From: Flavobacterium sp.
Lineage (GTDB): Bacteria > Bacteroidota > Bacteroidia > Flavobacteriales > Flavobacteriaceae
Assembly (NCBI RefSeq): GCF_013822155.1
Contig: NZ_PNJW01000011.1
Location: 1 to 64,000, forward strand
Reading direction: 5' to 3'
Length of the DNA stretch: 64,000 nt
This document shows, piece by piece, positions 34,483 to 44,478 of this stretch; the first letter of the stretch is position 1; every line of letters starts with the position of its first letter. The notes under the pieces are model-generated. The model was not told the origin of the DNA, made no database searches, and saw only the letters and a list, made by a program, of their open reading frames with translations. Both the position numbers and the translations under genes were made by a program.

Positions 34483-35010
34483 TTAAAAATAAACTCTAAC
34501 AAACGGTAACCAAGGTTCCGCGTAGATTTCATCACTATTGTATAAAACGTTATAACGAATTCCAACGGTCACATTTCCTGAAAAATAACCGGCACCCAGA
34601 TACAAACCGGTATTCCAAAAATTATCTTCATAGCTAATTGGGTATTCATTTGTAACATTATATCGCAATTGTTCCAATTCAACTGAGAGTTGTAAAAAAT
34701 CAATTGGATTTGACAAGGCAATTAATGAACCGCCATATATCCAGGATTCGTAGTAATTTTTCTCCTGAGCATAACTTCCTCTAAGGCCAACACCAAAACT
34801 GAAATAACGGTTAAAATCATATATGGCACTTGGAGCTAAAGTTACCTCTGTATAATTGCTCCCGAAATTCATTCCAATCGCTCCACCAAAACGGACTTTC
34901 TTCCAAAAATCACTAGATGCAGCGGAATTGTCTTGAGCAAATGAAAGATTCAATCCCATGAAAAGCAATAAAAAAATGCTTACTCTTTTAAAAAATATTA
35001 ATTTTCTCAT
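34483..35010 (-). CDS. Outer-membrane beta-barrel protein beside sucA
   Basis: 175 residues, signal peptide ending SFAQ, then eight or so strands (VRFGGAIGMNFGSNYTEVTL, FSFGVGLRGSYAQ) and terminal LPFVRVYF. Orthologues next to sucA are sometimes mislabelled alpha-ketoglutarate decarboxylase; nothing in the sequence supports enzyme activity. Confidence 0.75.
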   Translation of the reverse strand: MRKLIFFKRVSIFLLLFMGLNLSFAQDNSAASSDFWKKVRFGGAIGMNFGSNYTEVTLAPSAIYDFNRYFSFGVGLRGSYAQEKNYYESWIYGGSLIALSNPIDFLQLSVELEQLRYNVTNEYPISYEDNFWNTGLYLGAGYFSGNVTVGIRYNVLYNSDEIYAEPWLPFVRVYF

Positions 35011-35081
35011 ACCTATACCTTTTTAGCAAATTACAGTCATAAAAGTATGTAAAAATAAATAAAAGATTATTGCAAATATTG

Positions 35082-35089
35082 TACTTTTG
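35082..35089 (+). promoter_or_regulatory. -7 element of sucA
   Basis: TACTTTTG fits TAnnTTTG and lies 40 bases before the sucA ATG; no good -33 TTG is seen at the right distance. Confidence 0.5.
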
Positions 35090-35129
35090 CAAAACTATTT
35101 TTAACAAATAAGGTTTATTACTACTAATT

Positions 35130-37901
35130 ATGGATAGGTTTTCCTTTTTAAACGCAGCACACACTCAATTCTTTGCCGATTTATACGAACAATATACCGT
35201 TAATCCGGATACTGTTGAACCAAGTTGGAGAGCATTTTTTCAAGGGTTCGATTTCGGAATGGAATCTTCCAATGAAGAACAGGCCATTAATCAATTAGCC
35301 GATTTTTCATCCGGAAATCAAGATTATAGTTTGGTATCTGAAAAGCTTCAAAAAGAATTCAAAGTTCTAAAATTGATTGATGGCTATAGAACCCGTGGCC
35401 ATTTATTTACCAAAACAAATCCGGTTCGAGAGAGAAGAACGTATGCTCCAACCTTAGCTTTGGAGAATTTCGAACTTTCTGCTTCTGATTTAGACACTGT
35501 TTTTGATGCTGCAAAGGTCTTGGGTCATCAGCCTTCAACCTTGAGAGACATAGTGAAGCATCTTGAAAATGTATATTGTCAATCGATAGGAATTGAATAC
35601 ATGTACATCCGTAAACCGGAAGTAATTGAATGGATTCAAAAGAAATTAAATATCAACGACAATTTACCCAATTTTTCTGCTGATGAAAAAAAACATATAC
35701 TGCATAAACTAAACGAAGCTGTATCTTTTGAAAACTTTTTGCACACCAAATATGTAGGACAAAAAAGATTTTCATTAGAAGGCGGAGAAACCATAATTCC
35801 CGCTTTGGATGCCTTGATTGAAGCTGCTGCTGAAAAAGGTGTTGAAAAATTTGTCATGGGAATGGCTCATCGTGGACGATTAAACATTTTAGCCAATATT
35901 TTTAGAAAAGAAACGCAAGATATTTTTTCAGAATTTGACGGGAAAGATTATGACAAAGAATATTTTGACGGTGATGTGAAATACCATTTGGGATTAACGG
36001 CCGACAGAAAAACAAAATCCGGGAAAAATATCAACATAAATTTGGCACCAAATCCTTCCCATTTAGAAACGGTTGGAGCAGTTATTGAAGGAATTACCAG
36101 GGCTAAGCAAGATAAATATTTTCCGAATGATTTCTCAAAAGTATTGCCCATTGCTGTTCACGGAGATGCCGCAGTTGCCGGTCAGGGAATTGTTTATGAA
36201 ATCGTCCAAATGGCTCATTTGGATGGGTATAAAACAGGTGGGACTATTCATATTGTCATTAACAATCAAGTTGGTTTTACTACTAACTATTTAGACGCTC
36301 GTTCTTCGGTATATTGTACAGATGTTGCCAAAGTAACTTTGTCGCCTGTTCTTCATGTAAATGCTGACGATGCAGAAGCGGTGGTTCATGCCATGCTTTT
36401 TGCCTTAGATTTCCGAATGACTTTTGGAAGAGATGTATTTATTGATTTGCTAGGGTACAGAAAATATGGACACAACGAAGGTGATGAACCTCGTTTTACG
36501 CAACCGGTTTTATACAAAATCATTGCTCGTCACAAAAACCCCAGAGATATTTATGCAGAGAAATTAATTATTGATGGAATTGTAAACCAAGCTTACATTA
36601 CAAAAATAGAAAACGAATACAAAGCAAACTTAGATCAAAATTTAGAAGCCTCTCGTAAAAAAGAATTGACTGTTATCACTCCATTTATGCAAAATGAATG
36701 GGAAGGATTCGTGCAAGTGAGTGACGATGAAATGTTGAAAAAAGTGAATACTACTTTTGACAAAAAGAAATTAGATGCCATTGCTGAAACAATTTCTACA
36801 TTACGATCGGATAAAAAATTCATTAGTAAAATCAGTAAGATTGTTACCGATAGAAAAACGATGTATGACAACGATGCGATTGATTGGGGTACAGCCGAAT
36901 CGTTAGCTTACGGTACTCTTTTAACCGAAGGATATGATGTTCGTATTTCAGGTCAGGATGTAGAAAGAGGGACCTTTTCACATCGCCATGCTGTTGTAAA
37001 AGTAGAAGACAGCGAGGAAGAAGTTGTTTTGTTAAACGGATTAAAAGATAAAAAAGGGAAGTTTAATGTGTTTAATTCCTTCCTTTCAGAATATGGTGTT
37101 TTAGGATTTGATTATGGGTATGCTTTAGCTAATCCTAACGCTTTAACCATTTGGGAAGCACAATTTGGTGATTTTTCCAACGGAGCACAAATTATGATTG
37201 ACCAATACATTTCGTGTGGCGAAGACAAATGGAACAACCAAAACGGAATCGTGCTATTATTACCTCACGGTTATGAAGGTCAAGGAGCCGAGCACTCATC
37301 TGCCAGAATGGAGCGTTATTTACAATTATGTGCCCGTCATAATATGTATGTAGCCGATTGTACCACGCCTGCTAATTTCTATCATTTGTTGCGTAGACAA
37401 ATGAAAACCAAGTTCAGAAAACCATTGGTGGTATTTTCACCAAAAAGTTTATTGCGTCATCCATCCTGTGTGTCAACCAAAGAAGAATTGTACAACGGAA
37501 GTTTCCAAGAAACCATTGATGACCATTCAGTAGATAAGAAAAAAGTAAAAACACTCGTGTTCTGTACCGGTAAATTCTACTACGACATTCTTGCCGAAAG
37601 AGAAAACTTAAGCAGAAATGATGTAGCTTTGGTACGAATTGAGCAGTTGTTCCCGTTGCCGGTTGAGCAATTGAAAGCAATCATTGCCGGTTATCCAAAT
37701 GCGGATGATTATGTTTGGGCACAAGAAGAGCCCAAAAACATGGGGGCTTATAGTTTTATGTTGATGAATTTTGATTTGGTAAAATGGCGATTAGCATCGT
37801 TAAAAGCTTACGCTGCTCCTGCTGCCGGTAGCCATACCCGAGACAGAAGACGTCATGCCGATGCGATTAGAATGGTATTTGATAAAAATTTGTTTAGATA
37901 A
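35130..37901 (+). CDS. sucA: 2-oxoglutarate dehydrogenase E1 component
   Basis: 923 residues, as usual for E1o. The N-terminal motif FLNAAHTQFFADLYEQYTVNP is the E2-binding tail, MGMAHRGRLNILANI and HGDAAVAGQGIVYE are the thiamine-diphosphate site, and LLPHGYEGQGAEHSSARMER belongs to the transketolase-like beta domain. It decarboxylates 2-oxoglutarate and passes the succinyl group to the lipoyl arm of SucB in the TCA cycle. sucB is two genes downstream. The E3 subunit is not in the window. Confidence 0.97.
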   Translation: MDRFSFLNAAHTQFFADLYEQYTVNPDTVEPSWRAFFQGFDFGMESSNEEQAINQLADFSSGNQDYSLVSEKLQKEFKVLKLIDGYRTRGHLFTKTNPVRERRTYAPTLALENFELSASDLDTVFDAAKVLGHQPSTLRDIVKHLENVYCQSIGIEYMYIRKPEVIEWIQKKLNINDNLPNFSADEKKHILHKLNEAVSFENFLHTKYVGQKRFSLEGGETIIPALDALIEAAAEKGVEKFVMGMAHRGRLNILANIFRKETQDIFSEFDGKDYDKEYFDGDVKYHLGLTADRKTKSGKNININLAPNPSHLETVGAVIEGITRAKQDKYFPNDFSKVLPIAVHGDAAVAGQGIVYEIVQMAHLDGYKTGGTIHIVINNQVGFTTNYLDARSSVYCTDVAKVTLSPVLHVNADDAEAVVHAMLFALDFRMTFGRDVFIDLLGYRKYGHNEGDEPRFTQPVLYKIIARHKNPRDIYAEKLIIDGIVNQAYITKIENEYKANLDQNLEASRKKELTVITPFMQNEWEGFVQVSDDEMLKKVNTTFDKKKLDAIAETISTLRSDKKFISKISKIVTDRKTMYDNDAIDWGTAESLAYGTLLTEGYDVRISGQDVERGTFSHRHAVVKVEDSEEEVVLLNGLKDKKGKFNVFNSFLSEYGVLGFDYGYALANPNALTIWEAQFGDFSNGAQIMIDQYISCGEDKWNNQNGIVLLLPHGYEGQGAEHSSARMERYLQLCARHNMYVADCTTPANFYHLLRRQMKTKFRKPLVVFSPKSLLRHPSCVSTKEELYNGSFQETIDDHSVDKKKVKTLVFCTGKFYYDILAERENLSRNDVALVRIEQLFPLPVEQLKAIIAGYPNADDYVWAQEEPKNMGAYSFMLMNFDLVKWRLASLKAYAAPAAGSHTRDRRRHADAIRMVFDKNLFR

Positions 37902-37912
37902 ATTTATTAGTC

Positions 37913-38485
37913 TTGAAAAAAATTGTTAGCATAGTATGTTTGTTTTTTTCATTAATAGGGTTTACTCAAGATTTGAAACAGCCCAGAGAAGGTAAATCTG
38001 TGGTCTATTTTACCAGAACATCAGGATTCGGGATGCTTATTAATTTTAAGTATTTTGATGGAGAAAATTATTTAGGGAAGTTTAATTATGGTAAGTATTT
38101 AGCATATGAATGTGAACCGGGTAAACATTTGTTCTGGGTTAAGGCTGAAAATTTTGATTTTGTTGAAGCTGAATTAGAAGCCGGTAAAATATATATTATT
38201 GATGCCGAACCACAAATGGGAGCAATCAAATCAGGCGTTAAATTTGTTCCTTTTGATAACAACCCTGCAAGTTATAAAGATGAGAAGAAATATCTAAAGA
38301 AGAAAAAGTTGATTGTTGATTCCATTATAAAAAACAAAGAATATACTTTGAGTGAAGAAGATTACAATGAAGAAAAGAAGTATAACTTGGATGATGTTAT
38401 TAAAAAAGGAATAGAAAAGTATAATAAAAAAGTTGAGGAAGGTTTTGTTTTTGCAAAAATGACTTCAGAAATGAATTATCAATAA
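37913..38485 (+). CDS. DUF2846-like secreted protein between sucA and sucB
   Basis: 190 residues. The start is TTG at 37913, accepted because the signal peptide MKKIVSIVCLFFSLIGFTQ begins there. The mature domain (SVVYFTRTSGFGMLINFKYF, CEPGKHLFWVKAENFDFVEA, LEAGKIYIIDAEPQMGA) resembles the DUF2846 beta-sandwich. A charged helix follows. It has no obvious link to the TCA cycle and splits the usual sucA-sucB pair, 11 and 44 bases from its neighbours. Confidence 0.75.
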   Translation: MKKIVSIVCLFFSLIGFTQDLKQPREGKSVVYFTRTSGFGMLINFKYFDGENYLGKFNYGKYLAYECEPGKHLFWVKAENFDFVEAELEAGKIYIIDAEPQMGAIKSGVKFVPFDNNPASYKDEKKYLKKKKLIVDSIIKNKEYTLSEEDYNEEKKYNLDDVIKKGIEKYNKKVEEGFVFAKMTSEMNYQ

Positions 38486-38529
38486 ATAGACTTTAGGGTT
38501 TTTAAAGCCTTCAATTTAAAAAGAAAATT

Positions 38530-39759
38530 ATGATTTTAGAAATGAAAGTCCCATCACCGGGCGAATCAATTAAAGAAGTTGAAATTGCTACTTGGTTAGT
38601 AAAAGATGGTGATTATGTTGAAAAAGATCAAGCTATTGCAGAGGTAGATTCAGATAAAGCAACCTTAGAATTACCTGCTGAAGCAAGTGGAATTATCACT
38701 TTAAAAGCTTCTGAAGGTGATGCGGTTGCCGTAGGAGCTGTGGTTTGTTTAATCGATACCTCTGCTGCTAAACCGAGCGGTGATGCATCAAAAGTTGAAA
38801 CAAAACCAGCAGTTGAAGCACCAAAAGTTGAAGAGAAAAAAGCAGAGGCTCCTAAAGCTGCTCCGGTTGCCGAGAAAACTTATGCAACACAAGCACCTTC
38901 ACCGGCTGCTCGTAAACTATTAGACGAAAAAAACATTCAACCTTCCGATATCGTTGGAACCGGAAAAGGCGGAAGAATTACTAAAGACGATGCAGTAAAT
39001 GCTATTCCATCCATGGGAACACCAACCGGCGGAAGTCGTGGTTCAGAACGCACCAAATTATCAATGCTTCGTCGTAAAGTAGCCGAAAGATTAGTTTCAG
39101 CTAAAAACGAAACCGCGATGTTAACGACGTTTAACGAAGTTGATATGACCTCAATTTATGCTTTGCGTGCAGAATATAAAGATGCATTTAAAGATAAACA
39201 CGGTTTAGGGTTAGGCTTTATGTCTTTCTTTACAAAAGCTGTAACCCGTGCCTTAAAATTGTATCCGGATGTTAATTCAATGATTGACGGTCAAGAAAAA
39301 ATAGCTTATGATTTTTGTGATATTTCAGTAGCCGTATCAGGGCCAAAAGGATTGATGGTTCCGGTCATGCGAAATGCCGAAACACTATCTTTCAGAGGTG
39401 TAGAAGCTGAAATTAAACGATTGGCAATCAGAGCCCGTGACGGACAAATTACAGTTGATGAAATGACCGGTGGAACATTTACCATTTCAAATGGTGGTGT
39501 TTTTGGAAGTATGCTTTCTACGCCAATTATCAATCCGCCGCAATCGGGAATTCTTGGAATGCACAATGTAGTTGATAGAGCTATTGTAAAAAATGGTCAA
39601 ATTGTGATTGCTCCGGTAATGTATGTGGCGTTGTCATACGACCATAGAATCATCGACGGACGCGAGTCAGTTGGATTTTTAGTAGCTGTAAAAGAAGCGT
39701 TGGAAAACCCGGTAGAAATTTTGATGGACAACAATCCTAAAAAGGCATTGGAGCTTTAG
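38530..39759 (+). CDS. sucB: Dihydrolipoyllysine succinyltransferase (E2 of OGDH)
   Basis: 409 residues. The lipoyl domain carries the lysine in EVDSDKATLELPAE, a Pro/Ala/Lys-rich linker follows, then the E1/E3-binding domain (SPAARKLLDEKNIQPSDIVG) and the catalytic domain with SYDHRIIDGRESVGFL (His and Asp of the active site). It moves succinyl groups to CoA. It should be co-transcribed with sucA. Confidence 0.97.
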   Translation: MILEMKVPSPGESIKEVEIATWLVKDGDYVEKDQAIAEVDSDKATLELPAEASGIITLKASEGDAVAVGAVVCLIDTSAAKPSGDASKVETKPAVEAPKVEEKKAEAPKAAPVAEKTYATQAPSPAARKLLDEKNIQPSDIVGTGKGGRITKDDAVNAIPSMGTPTGGSRGSERTKLSMLRRKVAERLVSAKNETAMLTTFNEVDMTSIYALRAEYKDAFKDKHGLGLGFMSFFTKAVTRALKLYPDVNSMIDGQEKIAYDFCDISVAVSGPKGLMVPVMRNAETLSFRGVEAEIKRLAIRARDGQITVDEMTGGTFTISNGGVFGSMLSTPIINPPQSGILGMHNVVDRAIVKNGQIVIAPVMYVALSYDHRIIDGRESVGFLVAVKEALENPVEILMDNNPKKALEL

Positions 39760-39777
39760 TTTCAAATTTCTATAAAA

Positions 39778-39815
39778 AAAATCCCGATTTGAATTTTCTA
39801 ATCGGGATTTTTTTA
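39778..39815. terminator. Bidirectional terminator after sucB
   Basis: ATCCCGATT (39781-39789) pairs with AATCGGGAT (39800-39808), with A-run before and T-run after; it serves sucB and the convergent DUF4476 gene. Confidence 0.85.
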
Positions 39816-39832
39816 TTTAGGGAGTATTGATT

Positions 39833-40780
39833 TTATCTCCTAGAAATAAAATCATTCAATTCATCTGCACTCGAACTAAACGAAAATACATTATTAACGT
39901 TAAAATAATTTTGTGGTTCAACGCAGGCATCATAAGCAAACTTAGCAAAGTCTAATTTGGTTTCTTCAAACCCAAAAATCTTACATATTTCAACGATTTG
40001 ATTTGTGTTTAAACAATTGTTTTGGGCAATTTGTTTTGCTGTTTTAAGTCTTGATTCGTCAAACCCTTGATTTTTAATAGTTTGCAAAGCACTACTAAAA
40101 TTTCCATTATTCATTGGTCTTGCTCCATAACAACCAACAGGTGCAGGTTCTTGATGACCTACAATTGTACCTCCTGTTGTTACCGTTGTTGTTTCTGTCA
40201 CGGTAGTACTTCCGCTAAAAACCGGATCGTTGATAGAAATGTTGACACCAACACCTCCAACGCTTACTCCTGCATTTACACCGCCTATTGTTGAGGTAGT
40301 AGTGGTTGTTTGTTGTACCACACCAACCGGAGCAGATTGTTGAATAATTACTTGTTGCGGTGGTGCAGGTTGGCCCCAACGCGTTACATAGACATTAGAT
40401 GGTGGAACAAAACCCTGAACAACCGGTATCATCGAGAAGAAATTTAACTTCATTTTTTTGTTGTTATTCTTGTCTCGTTTGATTTTGTAAGTTACATCCA
40501 TAAATAAACCATCTACATCTGTAACTTGTAAATAGTTTTTAGAAATTTCATTTCTGGTATTGTCCTCAAAAATAATTTTGGCATTGTAATAAGGTTGTAC
40601 TAATTCTTCTACACGAAGGTTGGTTTGAGCAACATCATTAATGCGTTCTCCATTTAAAATCAGGTAAAATTTATCACCATCTTCTGAAAAAATAGTCAAA
40701 TGTCCAAAAGGCTGAATTTGCCCAAAAGAAAGGGTTGAAAGTAATAATACAAATGCTGTAAGGGTAAATCTTTGTTTCAT
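39833..40780 (-). CDS. DUF4476-domain exported protein
   Basis: 315 residues with a signal peptide (MKQRFTLTAFVLLLSTLSFG). The first 110 residues form a beta domain, the middle is a low-complexity Thr/Val/Gly stretch, and the last 90 are a helical DUF4476 domain (FSSALQTIKNQGFDESRLKT, CLNTNQIVEICKIFGFEETK). It is exported; the function of the family is unknown. Confidence 0.82.
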   Translation of the reverse strand: MKQRFTLTAFVLLLSTLSFGQIQPFGHLTIFSEDGDKFYLILNGERINDVAQTNLRVEELVQPYYNAKIIFEDNTRNEISKNYLQVTDVDGLFMDVTYKIKRDKNNNKKMKLNFFSMIPVVQGFVPPSNVYVTRWGQPAPPQQVIIQQSAPVGVVQQTTTTTSTIGGVNAGVSVGGVGVNISINDPVFSGSTTVTETTTVTTGGTIVGHQEPAPVGCYGARPMNNGNFSSALQTIKNQGFDESRLKTAKQIAQNNCLNTNQIVEICKIFGFEETKLDFAKFAYDACVEPQNYFNVNNVFSFSSSADELNDFISRR

Positions 40781-40891
40781 ATTCTTAAATATTTTAGGTT
40801 TTAAAAGTAGTTACTTTATCGAATTTTTCAAAAATAATGCCAAAATAATGCTAAAATTAATTTGTTTTGAAAGTAAATAAAATTATTCTTA

Positions 40892-41329
40892 CTACATCAA
40901 ATATAAATAATGATTAAAGTAATCGATAATTGCTTTTCCTTCTAACAAGACATCGGCACCAATAATACCGTGAACGGGTTTGGCTTTATATTGAGTTAAC
41001 GCTAAATTGACATGGGTTAAATCAAAAATAACCAACTGTACTTTGTTTGTTTTCCATCTTCCCATTTGGAGTTCTATGTCTTTTCCAATTTGGGTATCCA
41101 TTCCGGTAGCTCCGGCACCGGCAGCTTTGGTTTTTGAATCTTTTGCACTCACTTTGAAGAAATCTACAAATTCATAATCGATGCAACAGTTTGACGCACC
41201 GGTGTCTAAAATAAAATTTCCTTTAACGCCATTTATGGTCGCTTTTACCAATAAATGTTGTGTTTTGGAGACTTTAAAAGCAATTTTTTTATAGCCTTTC
41301 TTTTTGATAACAGCGTGTAGATTTTTCAT
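40892..41329 (-). CDS. Retropepsin-like aspartic protease
   Basis: 145 residues, one domain. GNFILDTGASNCCIDYEF carries the DTGA catalytic motif, and VHGIIGADVLLEGKAIID is the second flap-side motif (GADVL). Such single-domain enzymes act as dimers, like retroviral proteases. No signal peptide, so cytoplasmic. Substrate unknown. Confidence 0.82.
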   Translation of the reverse strand: MKNLHAVIKKKGYKKIAFKVSKTQHLLVKATINGVKGNFILDTGASNCCIDYEFVDFFKVSAKDSKTKAAGAGATGMDTQIGKDIELQMGRWKTNKVQLVIFDLTHVNLALTQYKAKPVHGIIGADVLLEGKAIIDYFNHYLYLM

Positions 41330-41406
41330 TTACTTCTTTTGATTTCCAAATGTAAATTAAAATTTATATTGAAACAAAAGCTACTAGTATTATCTACCTT
41401 TTTACT

Positions 41407-41414
41407 TATTTTTG
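41407..41414 (+). promoter_or_regulatory. -7 element at the tatD start
   Basis: TATTTTTG fits TAnnTTTG and ends 4 bases before the ATG at 41419, so transcription would start at or beside the start codon and the mRNA may be leaderless. Confidence 0.45.
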
Positions 41415-41418
41415 CACG

Positions 41419-42186
41419 ATGATTTTAACAGATACACATACGCATTTATATTCTGATGAATTTGATTCAGACCGTGATGAAATGATTCAAAGAGCTATTT
41501 CAAACGGAGTAACACGTTTTTTTGTCCCTGCGATTGATTCAACGTGTACTCAATCAATGTATGATTTGGAACAAAAATATCCCAATACTATTTTTTTGAT
41601 GATAGGATTGCACCCGTGTTATGTCAAAGAAAATTATGAAGCTGAATTAGCTCATATCGAAGCACAATTAGCCAACCGAAAATTTATAGCCATCGGCGAA
41701 ATTGGCATCGATTTATATTGGGATAAAACGACCTTAGAAATTCAAAAAAGAGCCTTCAAATATCAAATACAATTGGCTAAAAAGTATAAACTTCCCATCG
41801 TGATTCATTGTCGTGAATCATTTGATGAAATATTTGAAGTGTTAGAGGAAGAAAAAAGTGAAGAGTTGTTTGGCATATTTCATTGCTTTTCCGGAAATTT
41901 AGAACAAGCCAAAAAAGCAATTTCTTATCGTATGAAATTAGGAATAGGCGGGGTTGTTACTTTTAAAAACGGAAAAATTGACCAATTCATCAATCAAATT
42001 GACATTAACGAACTGGTTCTAGAAACGGATTCGCCATATCTGGCTCCAGCACCTTATCGTGGTAAGCGTAACGAAAGTAGTTATGTGAAATTAGTAGCTT
42101 CAAAACTTAGTGAATTATATGGTGTTTCTGTTGAGGAAATAGCTCGAATTACAACAGAAAATTCAAAGTCGGTGTTTGGGATTTAA
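41419..42186 (+). CDS. tatD: TatD-family metal-dependent DNase
   Basis: 255 residues, full length. TDTHTHLYSDEF (metal histidines), GEIGIDLYWD, IHCRESFDEIFEVL, HCFSGN and ETDSPYLAPAPYRGKRNES hold the amidohydrolase-fold metal ligands. TatD enzymes are 3'-5' exonucleases or D-aminoacyl-tRNA deacylase-like hydrolases. First of three genes in one direction with an acyltransferase and asparaginase. Confidence 0.93.
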   Translation: MILTDTHTHLYSDEFDSDRDEMIQRAISNGVTRFFVPAIDSTCTQSMYDLEQKYPNTIFLMIGLHPCYVKENYEAELAHIEAQLANRKFIAIGEIGIDLYWDKTTLEIQKRAFKYQIQLAKKYKLPIVIHCRESFDEIFEVLEEEKSEELFGIFHCFSGNLEQAKKAISYRMKLGIGGVVTFKNGKIDQFINQIDINELVLETDSPYLAPAPYRGKRNESSYVKLVASKLSELYGVSVEEIARITTENSKSVFGI

Positions 42187-42248
42187 TTAAATTATTCTGT
42201 AAAAAGTCACATTTTTTTTGTTCATTTGTAGATTAAAACACCAGTAAA

Positions 42249-43385
42249 ATGTCAAAATTTGATCCGATTCGTCCTTTCTACGACAGTGAAGTAAACGAAG
42301 GAATCCGCTCAGTGCTTCACCATCCAATGATGAAGGCTTTGATGAATTTTACATTCCCGGATGTGGAAGAATCCGTTTGGAAAGAGCAATTATTAAAGAC
42401 TCATTCTATTCGCGATTTTCAAGTTAATTTTATATATCAATCGGTTCAAAAGGTTTTACAACGAAGTTCGGAGGGCTTAACAACTTCCGGTTTTGAAAAA
42501 TTAGAAAAAAACACTTCTTACCTTTTTATTTCCAATCACCGCGATATTATTTTAGATACTTCTTTATTAAATGTCTCTCTGTATGATCATGGTTTAGTGA
42601 TGACGGCCTCTGCCATTGGGGACAACTTAGTTAAGAAAGACTTTCTTTTAAAATTATCGAGGTTGAACCGAAATTTTTTGGTTTTACGCGGTTTACCCCC
42701 AAGAGAATTATTGCAGAGTTCAAAATTGATGTCGGAATATATCGGTCAATTACTTTTGCGTGAAAATCGTTCTGTTTGGATTGCTCAACGTGAAGGCAGA
42801 ACAAAAGATGGGAACGATGCCACTCATCAAGGCGTTTTAAAAATGCTTGCCATGGGTTCCGACGAGGAGAATGTGATGGATTATTTTAAGAAAATAAAAA
42901 TTGTTCCGGTGTCTATCTCCTACGAATATGATCCGACGGATGCATTAAAAATGCCGCAACTCATGGCTGAAGCCAATAACGAAATCTATATCAAAGAAAA
43001 AAATGAAGATTTTATTACGTTATTAAGCGGAATTATGGGGCAGAAAAAAAGAATACATATTCATGTAGGTGATGCTTTACATAAAGAAATTGACGAAATT
43101 AAACGTAAACAAGATAATTCTAATCGTCAAATTCAATGTTTAGCACAAGTAATTGATGATTCTATTTTGAGCACGTATCGTTTGTGGCCTACTAATTTTA
43201 TTGCTTATGACATTTTACATAAAACAAATAAGCATAGTCATTTGTATACAGAAAACGAGAAATCACTATTCGAAAGACGTTTAGAACTAAAAATAGACAA
43301 TACAAATCAAGTGATGGTAGATAGCTTTTTAGCAATGTATTCTAATCCGGTCAGTAATAAGTTGAATTATCACGATGCACTCTAA
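42249..43385 (+). CDS. 1-acylglycerol-3-phosphate acyltransferase-like protein
   Basis: 378 residues. The PlsC-type motif reads YLFISNHRDIILDTSLL, with six rather than five residues from His to the second Asp, as in the Bacteroidota branch of the family. FLVLRGLPPREL and WIAQREGRTKDGNDATHQGV (substrate-binding region, in parts WIAQREGRTKDG) are conserved too. A membrane-bound transferase for phospholipid or glycolipid synthesis is likely. It overlaps the asparaginase gene by 11 bases, so the two are translated in tandem. Confidence 0.82.
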   Translation: MSKFDPIRPFYDSEVNEGIRSVLHHPMMKALMNFTFPDVEESVWKEQLLKTHSIRDFQVNFIYQSVQKVLQRSSEGLTTSGFEKLEKNTSYLFISNHRDIILDTSLLNVSLYDHGLVMTASAIGDNLVKKDFLLKLSRLNRNFLVLRGLPPRELLQSSKLMSEYIGQLLLRENRSVWIAQREGRTKDGNDATHQGVLKMLAMGSDEENVMDYFKKIKIVPVSISYEYDPTDALKMPQLMAEANNEIYIKEKNEDFITLLSGIMGQKKRIHIHVGDALHKEIDEIKRKQDNSNRQIQCLAQVIDDSILSTYRLWPTNFIAYDILHKTNKHSHLYTENEKSLFERRLELKIDNTNQVMVDSFLAMYSNPVSNKLNYHDAL

Positions 43386-44403
43386 GGCAAATATTCTATT
43401 GTTGTATACCGGTGGAACCATCGGAATGATGAAAGACTTTGAGACAGGAGCTCTAAAGGCTTTCAATTTCAAAAAGTTGTTGCAGCGAATCCCAGAATTG
43501 AAACAATTGGATTGTACTATTGAAACACTATCTTTTGAAAAACCAATAGATTCTTCTAATATGAATTTGCAACGTTGGGTTGAAATGGCTGAAGTAATAG
43601 AACAAAAATATGAAGAATTTGATGGTTTTGTGATTTTACATGGTTCAGATACGATGTCCTATTCTGCATCAGCATTAAGTTTTATGTTGGAAAATTTAGC
43701 CAAACCGGTTATTTTTACCGGTTCTCAACTCCCTATTGGCGATTTAAGAACTGATGCTAAAGAAAATTTAATAACGGCTATTCAAATTGCCTCACTTAAA
43801 CAGAAAGGTAAATCCGTTTTTAGAGAAGTTTGTTTGTATTTCGAATATAAATTATACCGAGGAAATCGAACCACAAAAATTAATGCTGAGCATTTTAATG
43901 CTTTTCGGTCGCCTAATTTTCCACCTTTAGCTGAATCCGGAGTACATTTAAAAGTTAACAATGAAACTATTTCAACTAAAATTTCAACAAAAAGATTAGT
44001 TGTTCACAAAGAAATGGATTCCAATGTTGTGATTGTAAAGATGTTTCCCGGACTAAATGAAACGGTTTTGTCGGCTTTATTTGAAATACCAAATTTAAAA
44101 GGAATAATTTTAGAAACATATGGTGCTGGAAATGCTCCAACGGAAGAATGGTTTATTTCTACACTGAAAAAAGCAATAAAAAAAGGAATTTACGTTATCA
44201 ATGTGACACAATGTTCCGGTGGAAGTGTCAATATGGGGCAATATGAAACGAGTACCTATCTAAAAAAAATAGGAGTAATCTCAGGAAAAGACATCACAAC
44301 AGAGGCTGCAATAACCAAATTAATGTATTTATTAGGACAAAATGTTTCAGCTAAAGTGTTCAAAACCATTTTTGAAACTCCCTTGCGAGGAGAATTGTCA
44401 TAA
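43375..44403 (+). CDS. ansA: Type I L-asparaginase
   Basis: 342 residues, cytoplasmic type I length. LLLYTGGTIGMM carries the nucleophile threonine and HGSDTMSYSASALSFML the second catalytic TDK/TDT-like triad; GSQLPIGDLRTDAKENL is the next conserved block. It converts asparagine to aspartate and ammonia. It overlaps the preceding gene by 11 bases. Confidence 0.93.
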   Translation: MHSKANILLLYTGGTIGMMKDFETGALKAFNFKKLLQRIPELKQLDCTIETLSFEKPIDSSNMNLQRWVEMAEVIEQKYEEFDGFVILHGSDTMSYSASALSFMLENLAKPVIFTGSQLPIGDLRTDAKENLITAIQIASLKQKGKSVFREVCLYFEYKLYRGNRTTKINAEHFNAFRSPNFPPLAESGVHLKVNNETISTKISTKRLVVHKEMDSNVVIVKMFPGLNETVLSALFEIPNLKGIILETYGAGNAPTEEWFISTLKKAIKKGIYVINVTQCSGGSVNMGQYETSTYLKKIGVISGKDITTEAAITKLMYLLGQNVSAKVFKTIFETPLRGELS

Positions 44404-44478
44404 AAATAACAAAATTAATTTTTCCAAGTGAGATTTTTTTTGTTATTTGGCACTCTTGAAATGCGTTGTAATAATGTA

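Noticed and set aside
37861..37912. Riboswitch or leader before the DUF2846-like gene
   Set aside because: The 11-base spacer after sucA leaves no room for a structured leader.
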